From assembly GCA_936943465.1 (NCBI GenBank), contig CAKZJN010000379.1, forward strand, positions 1 through 15,042: 15,042 nucleotides of DNA, in the 5' to 3' direction. Below the pieces are notes generated by a model. It was not told where the DNA came from and ran no database searches. It worked only from the letters and a program-made list of their open reading frames with translations. Position numbers and translations under genes: made by a program. Every line of letters begins with the position of its first letter. Within the stretch, counting starts at the first letter, position 1. Origin of the DNA: an uncultured Rhodoferax sp. Lineage in GTDB: Bacteria; Pseudomonadota; Gammaproteobacteria; Burkholderiales; Burkholderiaceae_C. This document shows positions 10,299 to 15,042 of this stretch, piece after piece.

Positions 10299-11051
10299 TC
10301 AGCCGACGTAGCCCGCAGGCCAGCCGGTCGCCGTGAATGAGTAGGCCAGCGGGTCGGCGCTGGCGTTGACGGCGGCTCGGTGCTGCTCGGCTGCTGCGAA
10401 CACGGCCATGTCGCGCGCGGCGGTGGCTTGGAAAATCTGCCCGGCCAGCGCCTGAGACATCGTGATAAAGGTGCCGTCCATCGTTTTCCACGCAACCGGC
10501 GGCACGTTGGCGCCTATCATGACGAGCGCGAGCTGCTGAATGCGGCTGTCGGCGTCGCTGTGGAACCACTTGTCACCCACTTTAACGCCTTCGGATTTGC
10601 ACATGTCGCGGTGCCACTTGATGCGCGCCCACACTGTGGCCCGGTCTTGCGTAAGCGCGTATTCCGCGGCCTCCTGCTCGGTCAGCGTCAGCCCACCATC
10701 ATCCAGTGCCTCCTGGCACTGTGCCATTGCGGCCCTGATCTGCTTTGCGTGCGCCATTGCATCGTCTTGCGGGGCCTTGGCTTTGGCGAGGTCAGTCTTC
10801 GCGGATTCGAGCGTGGTGGACGCTGCGCTTACTGCATCCTGCTGCGCGGTCGTGTCTGCACCTTCGACGGCTTGCGCTTCTGTCAGCGCGGCTTGTGCTG
10901 CGTCGTGTGAGGCTTGACAGCTATCGAGCCACGCTTGCGCGCTGTCAATAGCGGGTTGCAAGGCAGCGGATTGCGCTTCCAGAGCCTCGGCTTCAGGGGT
11001 TTGGCGCGCAATCTGCGCCTGCAGCTTGAGATAGAGTTGCGGTGTCATCAT
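10299..11051 (-). CDS. DUF4376 tail-fibre-associated protein with coiled coil, 250 aa
   Basis: The frame begins ATGATG; the first ATG (11051) overlaps the fibre stop, while the second (11048) is better spaced from AGGA, so the start is uncertain by one codon. Residues about 10-110 are an Ala/Gln/Glu-rich coiled coil (AQAWLDSCQASHDAAQAALT). The C-terminal part holds the DUF4376 pattern: DSRIQQLALVMIGANVPPVA, WKTMDGTFITM, then QALAGQIFQATAARD and HRAAVNA. This domain sits at the end of tail fibre or fibre-assembly proteins and ends here in PAGYVG. It probably acts as a fibre assembly factor or a distal fibre component, given its place directly after the fibre gene. Confidence 0.78.
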   Translation of the reverse strand: MMTPQLYLKLQAQIARQTPEAEALEAQSAALQPAIDSAQAWLDSCQASHDAAQAALTEAQAVEGADTTAQQDAVSAASTTLESAKTDLAKAKAPQDDAMAHAKQIRAAMAQCQEALDDGGLTLTEQEAAEYALTQDRATVWARIKWHRDMCKSEGVKVGDKWFHSDADSRIQQLALVMIGANVPPVAWKTMDGTFITMSQALAGQIFQATAARDMAVFAAAEQHRAAVNASADPLAYSFTATGWPAGYVG

Positions 11052-13051
11052 GCGATCCTGATCCAGTTGGTGCCATCCGACTGGATGACTGCGCGATCCC
11101 ATTGCGAAGACAGCACCAGCGTTGATGCGCCGTTGATCGTCTCAGTGGCATTGGGGTCGATCGTGACGGTGTTGGCGCTGCTGTCGGTTTTGACGATTAC
11201 CTTGATGCGCCCGGCTGCACCCACTGCGGTCTCTAGGGTGCAAGTACGTGCGGCACCGGATGCGTCAAAAGTCAATGTGCCGTCGTTGGATGTGCTGGTG
11301 TAGTCGGCAGTCTTGGAGGTCAACAAAATATTGATGCTTTTAAAGTGGCCGACCCACCGTGCAGTGGGTTTACCCAGATATGTGCTGCTCTCTGGACAAA
11401 ACCCGCTGGCGTCTGCTTTGTAATAACAACTCCCGGAGTGATAAAATTCAATCGATCCCGATGTTGTTGAAAGCAGCAGCCGCCCTGCTGTCCAGTGCAC
11501 CCCCGTCGTACTTCCGGCGGACTGCGCGGAACCAGCAGTGCCGATGCCACTCCAGCCAGAGAGCCCGGCATTGCCGATGCGAACACCTTGCGACGTAGTG
11601 GATCCTGATCCGACGTCAAGGGATGCCGCTCCGTCGTAGACTAAATTGCCGCTGCCCGCAAAAGCCCCCGCGTTGTTGTACTGCACCTGCGTGGTGGAGC
11701 CGCCGGGCGTGCCGCCTCCACCGCTGACCGTCAGATCACCCGAACCCAGCAGCGTGTTTCCGTTGATCGTCTTGATGTTCGTTGCACTGACCAGTGTGGC
11801 TTGCTTGCCTGCAATCGCGGTGGTGTTGTCCGACACCTGCTTTTGCAGAAAACCGATGGCCTCCAATACCGTATGCGTGGCGGCGACTACGGTCCCCGCT
11901 GCGGTGCTGAGGCCGGTCAACACGGTGGCGCGGATGCGTGCGGCGGTGCTGTAGAGGTTGGTGCTGCCTTCGGTCAGTGCGTCGGTGGTCGTGGGGGCCA
12001 CTGTGGCACCTGCGGCGATGCCGTCCAGCTTGGATTTATCCGCGCCGGTCATGAAGCCGGCCGCACCGGCTGCCACGGCGTTGGCGTGCGCGGTGCCGCC
12101 TGCCCCGACGTGCGCGGCGGGGGTGTAGTCGGTGCTGGCGGTGGCGGCGGCAGTGCCCAGCGTGGGTTTGCCCGACAGGCTGGCGTAGGCGCCATCAAAG
12201 CTGCTGGTGCCGGCCCCGATGGCGGTGCGGGCTGCTGCGGCGTCAAGCGCGGTCAGCACGGCGCGGCCGGTGGCGGTGCTGTCGCTGATGGTGCTGGCGG
12301 ACTGATTGTGCGCGGTGGGCGTGCGGGCGTCGCTCAGGCGGCTGTCCGTTCCCTTGACGACTTCGCCGGCTGCAGCGTCGCCCGTGGCGGGGACGTTGAG
12401 CGCGGCGGCGGTGCCGAGTGCGGCGACGGCTGCAGCGGCTGCGGCGTTGGCCTTGCTGGTGGCGTCTGCTGCGGCGGCGGCTTGCACGGCGGCGTCGGCT
12501 GCGGCCTGCGCGGTGCTGACCGGCTTGCTGGCGTCAGACGTGTTGTCCACGCTGCCCAGGCCCACATCGCCCTTGGCCAGTGTGACAGCGCCCGTTCGGC
12601 CGGCCACGCTGGTAACGGCGCCTGCAGCTGCGTCGCCCGCGGGGCCTTGTTCGCCGCGCAGCACGGGCGCAAGGTCCGGGCTGATGGTTTGCAGCGGGTT
12701 GTCGGCCTCATTGATGGGTGCGGTGTGGGCGCTGACTGTGATGATGGTGGTGACGGCCGGCACGATCACCGGGGTGGTGCTGGCATCGGTAAACAGCACG
12801 TCCTGCAGCAGCGCGGCCAGCGGCCAGAGGGCGGTTTGCGTGGCGGTGGCCAGCACGCTCAGGGCGTGGGTGTTGCCTGCAGCGTCGGGCACGCTCAGGG
12901 CGGCAAAGTTGACGGCCAGCGTTTCGATCAGCGTGCCGTCTGGCTTGCGCACGACAGCGGATGCCGTCCAGGTGCCGGCGGGCAGCGCGTACAGGCCGGC
13001 GCGGCTGTAGGTGGTGCCGCGCGTGTGGATGGTGATGGGGTAGCTGGTCAT
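11048..13051 (-). CDS. Tail fibre (receptor-binding) protein, 667 aa
   Basis: The ATG at 13051 overlaps the previous stop. Order of parts: an N-terminal beta-rich attachment domain (about 1-130, with AGLYALPAGTWTASAVV), a short collagen-like GEQGPAGDAAAG stretch (133-144), a fibre-shaft motif VTSVAGRTGAVTLAKGDVGL then SVDNTSDASKPVST (147-180), an Ala-rich coiled coil (181-215), further shaft repeats (TDSRLSDARTPTAHN, FMTGADKSKLDGIAAGAT), a Gly-rich hinge (SGGGGTPGGS) and a variable tip. The C terminus has YLGKPTARWVGHF and ends in DPNATETINGASTLVLSSQW then DRAVIQSDGTNWIRIA, a recurring fibre end domain. It should bind the host surface. The tip-encoding DNA at about 11310-11470 is visibly more AT-rich than the rest. 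Confidence 0.88.
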   Translation of the reverse strand: MTSYPITIHTRGTTYSRAGLYALPAGTWTASAVVRKPDGTLIETLAVNFAALSVPDAAGNTHALSVLATATQTALWPLAALLQDVLFTDASTTPVIVPAVTTIITVSAHTAPINEADNPLQTISPDLAPVLRGEQGPAGDAAAGAVTSVAGRTGAVTLAKGDVGLGSVDNTSDASKPVSTAQAAADAAVQAAAAADATSKANAAAAAAVAALGTAAALNVPATGDAAAGEVVKGTDSRLSDARTPTAHNQSASTISDSTATGRAVLTALDAAAARTAIGAGTSSFDGAYASLSGKPTLGTAAATASTDYTPAAHVGAGGTAHANAVAAGAAGFMTGADKSKLDGIAAGATVAPTTTDALTEGSTNLYSTAARIRATVLTGLSTAAGTVVAATHTVLEAIGFLQKQVSDNTTAIAGKQATLVSATNIKTINGNTLLGSGDLTVSGGGGTPGGSTTQVQYNNAGAFAGSGNLVYDGAASLDVGSGSTTSQGVRIGNAGLSGWSGIGTAGSAQSAGSTTGVHWTAGRLLLSTTSGSIEFYHSGSCYYKADASGFCPESSTYLGKPTARWVGHFKSINILLTSKTADYTSTSNDGTLTFDASGAARTCTLETAVGAAGRIKVIVKTDSSANTVTIDPNATETINGASTLVLSSQWDRAVIQSDGTNWIRIA

Positions 13052-13368
13052 GGGGTGGGCTCCTGTGCGTCCCGCTCGGCGGCGGTCTGCATGTACAAAC
13101 TGTAAAGCGCGACGTACAGCTGGGCGTGGGTCATGGTGGCGCCGGTGGGGGCGTTGGTGGCGGGGTCCAGCAGGGGGAAGGTGCCGGCCATGTCAAAGGT
13201 TTTTCCGCAGCCCTGGCACCATTGTTTGATGTCGTCGCCATCGATCGCAATGACGCGCTCTTCGGCAAATTCGATGGTGGGCACGCCGGCCAGCGGGTTG
13301 CGCACGGTGACGGTGTGGCAGCGCTGCCACGCAGTGCCGGATACCTGGGATTCGTTGTAGTTGGGCAT
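13048..13368 (-). CDS. Hypothetical tail-region protein, 106 aa
   Basis: The ATG at 13368 lies six bases after the stop of the J-like gene. The product has a beta-rich N-terminal half (TAWQRCHTVTVRNPLAGVPT, FAEERVIAIDGD) with a CQGCGKTFDM stretch (CxxC, possibly a metal knuckle or a disulfide), and a helical C-terminal half (MTHAQLYVALYSLYMQTAAE). Its position between tail tip and fibre suggests a minor tail or chaperone protein. Similar unnamed proteins occur at this place in Burkholderiales phages. No enzymatic motif is visible. It is coupled by ATGA to the fibre. Confidence 0.68.
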   Translation of the reverse strand: MPNYNESQVSGTAWQRCHTVTVRNPLAGVPTIEFAEERVIAIDGDDIKQWCQGCGKTFDMAGTFPLLDPATNAPTGATMTHAQLYVALYSLYMQTAAERDAQEPTP

Positions 13369-13374
13369 GATGGA

Positions 13375-15042
13375 TCAGGTGAGGTTGACGGTTTTCCAGA
13401 CGCTGCCGTTGGAGTAATACAGCACGCCACCGATGGAACACAGCTGGCCTTCGGTTTTGTCAGAGGGCAGCGATGCAAGCGGGTCGATCTTGATCGGGCC
13501 TTTAGTGGCGTTGCCAAAAAAATGTCCCCCGTTGCCAGAAGCGGACTTGCCCATGTGGCCGGGCCCGCTGCTGGTGTTTTCGGCGTAGGCCACGGCGGAG
13601 GTCACGGAGGCCTTGGCCCCGAATGTCGAGGTGTAGATCTGGCCCCAACACAGCAGCGTATCGACGTGGGCATAGCCGCTGCTGTTGAGCCCGAAGCGGG
13701 CGCCGGCAATGTCAGCGCCTGCAGCGGATGGCGTGGAACCGTCGAGCGAATAGCCAGGGTAGCCCGTGGATGCAATCGTGCCGCCCGTGCCCACACGCAA
13801 GCCCAGGGCATTGACCTTGTCGGCAGCGACGGTGCCTGTGACCAGCAGATTGCCATCGATCACCTGCCCGGGAACCAGCCAGGCGCTGCCACTCCAGAAC
13901 TTCTCGGCGGCGAAGTTGGTGCCGTTGCCCATGACCACGGTGTCACCCAGGCGCAGATGCGTCGTTGTGGCCAGGTCCGTGGTGCCGGTGCCGCCCGTCA
14001 GCATGTTGTCGATCACGCGGTTGGCCTTGGCGTCTGACCATGCGGCGACGCTCAGGCTGTACTGCGCGCCATTGCCCTTGAGGCTGCCGCGCAGGCCGGT
14101 GCTGCCCGTGGCGCCGGCTTTTTGTTTGACAATGGACTGGGTGGCGTAGGCTGTGCCCGATGTGCCGTCGCCTTTGGTGAACGTGATCGTGTATTCGACC
14201 GTGGCCTTGTCCGCCGTCATCGTCGAATGGTTGTTGACCGTGGCCACCCCGCCGGAAATGCTGTGGCTTCCGGCGGTGATGCCGGTAGAGGATTTGCTGA
14301 CGGCAGTGATAGTGCGCTGCGTGCCGCCCTCGTATACCGTGAGCGTTGTGCCGGACAAGGTGTAGCTGCTGACCGTGCCGGCGCTGTCGCAAGGCATGGG
14401 ATGCAGCGGGTTGTCCATGGCCACCAGCGGCGTGAGGTCGCCATCTCGCACGCGCAGGACGGTGACGGCGTCGCTGATGCTGTCGCAGGTCGAGGTGATG
14501 ACCACGCTGGCGTTCGCTCCGAAATCGGCCTTGCGCAGGTACACCGTGTCCCCTGTGGTGGTAGCCGATCCACCCGTGGCAGCGTCGTACAAGGTCATGG
14601 CGGGCGCGGTGGACCAGCTGACAGCCGCCGTGGTGTTTTGCTTGACGACGGTCAGCTTGATCGTGGCGGGCGCGGTGATGGTGTTGGTGCTGTCAGCCCT
14701 GAAAATCAGGCCCTCAGCGGTCAGGATGGCTGTTTTGGCGGCGGTGCCGGCCGCGCCGACAGCGTAGGCGGTGGATGTGGTCCAGCTGATGGCGGTGGTG
14801 GCTGTGGTGGCGGTGTCGGCATACGTGACTGAGCATCCCCATAGCGTCTGCCCTGGCACGGCGGCGCCGGGCGTGAGCGACCAGCTGTTGAGCGTCGAGG
14901 GCGCTGTGAAGGCGCCTGTGGCCCAGGTGTAGGTGCTGCTGCCAGAGGGGAAGGTGGTCGGGGTTGCGGCTGACCAGCGGTACATCTCCAGCACCGCCGT
15001 GCGGGTGCCATTGGCCCCGGCGGCTGCCAGCGACGATGCGCT
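13375..15042 (-). CDS. Lambda J-like tail tip / host specificity protein, C-terminal part (5' partial)
   Basis: The frame is open to the window edge and encodes at least 555 residues, ending VNLT at 13375-13377. It is rich in Thr, Ser, Ala and Gly with repeated beta modules (YTWATGAF, GQTLWGCSVTYADT, IKLTVVKQNTTAAVSW). In the centre MDNPLHPMPCDSAGTVSSYT, then VEYTITFTKGDGTSG and a collagen-like GATGSTGLRGS. Then a J-type segment: AAEKFWSGSAWLVPGQVIDG, NLLVTGTVAADKVNALGL, and a C-terminal YYSNGSVWKTV. This matches the C-terminal half of central tail fibre proteins of siphophages, which form the tail tip and contact the host receptor. The N-terminal baseplate-hub domains lie outside the window. 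Confidence 0.8.
   Translation of the reverse strand, partial: SASSLAAAGANGTRTAVLEMYRWSAATPTTFPSGSSTYTWATGAFTAPSTLNSWSLTPGAAVPGQTLWGCSVTYADTATTATTAISWTTSTAYAVGAAGTAAKTAILTAEGLIFRADSTNTITAPATIKLTVVKQNTTAAVSWSTAPAMTLYDAATGGSATTTGDTVYLRKADFGANASVVITSTCDSISDAVTVLRVRDGDLTPLVAMDNPLHPMPCDSAGTVSSYTLSGTTLTVYEGGTQRTITAVSKSSTGITAGSHSISGGVATVNNHSTMTADKATVEYTITFTKGDGTSGTAYATQSIVKQKAGATGSTGLRGSLKGNGAQYSLSVAAWSDAKANRVIDNMLTGGTGTTDLATTTHLRLGDTVVMGNGTNFAAEKFWSGSAWLVPGQVIDGNLLVTGTVAADKVNALGLRVGTGGTIASTGYPGYSLDGSTPSAAGADIAGARFGLNSSGYAHVDTLLCWGQIYTSTFGAKASVTSAVAYAENTSSGPGHMGKSASGNGGHFFGNATKGPIKIDPLASLPSDKTEGQLCSIGGVLYYSNGSVWKTVNLT

Noticed and set aside
11048..13051. Diversity-generating retroelement variable region in the fibre
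   Set aside because: No reverse transcriptase, template repeat or adenine-biased near-copy of the fibre tip was seen in the window. The AT-rich tip is better explained by module exchange.
11801..13105. Plus-strand ORF of 434 codons over the tail fibre
   Set aside because: It is a glycine- and cysteine-rich shadow of the Ala/Thr-rich fibre code on the other strand, with no domain pattern or ribosome binding site.

Overview
The window reads as part of a temperate, lambda-like siphophage genome from a high-GC betaproteobacterium, most likely a member of the Burkholderiales/Comamonadaceae. The evidence is the GC-rich codon use, a lambda J-type tail tip protein followed by a fibre, nested Rz/Rz1 spanins, a signal-arrest lysozyme, and many small ORFs of the type seen in Burkholderiales prophages. 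The host assignment is an inference from gene style. No host gene is visible.

Positions 1-6814 (plus strand) are a tightly packed early/accessory string of small genes, most joined by ATGA or GTGA stop/start overlaps. It holds a PP-loop (PAPS reductase-like) gene broken at a 10-G run, a Cys-rich membrane miniprotein, a DUF3310 protein, a DUF4406 (deoxyribosyltransferase-like) protein, an HNH-like protein, several unknowns, a zinc-ribbon miniprotein, a DUF551-like protein, an excisionase-like gene and finally a tyrosine integrase.

Positions 6801-7258 are non-coding and rich in structure. A 3' tRNA fragment (T-arm, acceptor strand, CCA) forms the attachment core. Tandem copies of a 10-12 bp repeat lie on both sides of it, as expected for integrase arm sites. 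This makes the region look like an intact attP rather than attL or attR, so the molecule is probably a circular or unintegrated phage genome (or a tandem lysogen). Two long inverted repeats lie next to the core. The right-hand one encloses two further hairpins and could fold as a three-way junction.

Positions 7259-8170 (minus strand) hold four small accessory genes. Two look like DNA-binding regulators (a KorA/TrfB-like HTH protein and a ribbon-helix-helix plus zinc-ribbon protein). They appear to have their own sigma70-type promoter with an overlapping dyad.

Positions 8287-15042 (minus strand) are the end of the late operon. In transcription order it holds a J-like tail tip protein (5' end outside the window), a small tail-associated protein, a tail fibre, a DUF4376 fibre-assembly-like protein, an NlpC/P60-like enzyme, a coiled-coil/TM protein (holin candidate), a SAR lysozyme, a small basic protein, and Rz with nested Rz1. 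Integrase and late transcription converge on attP.
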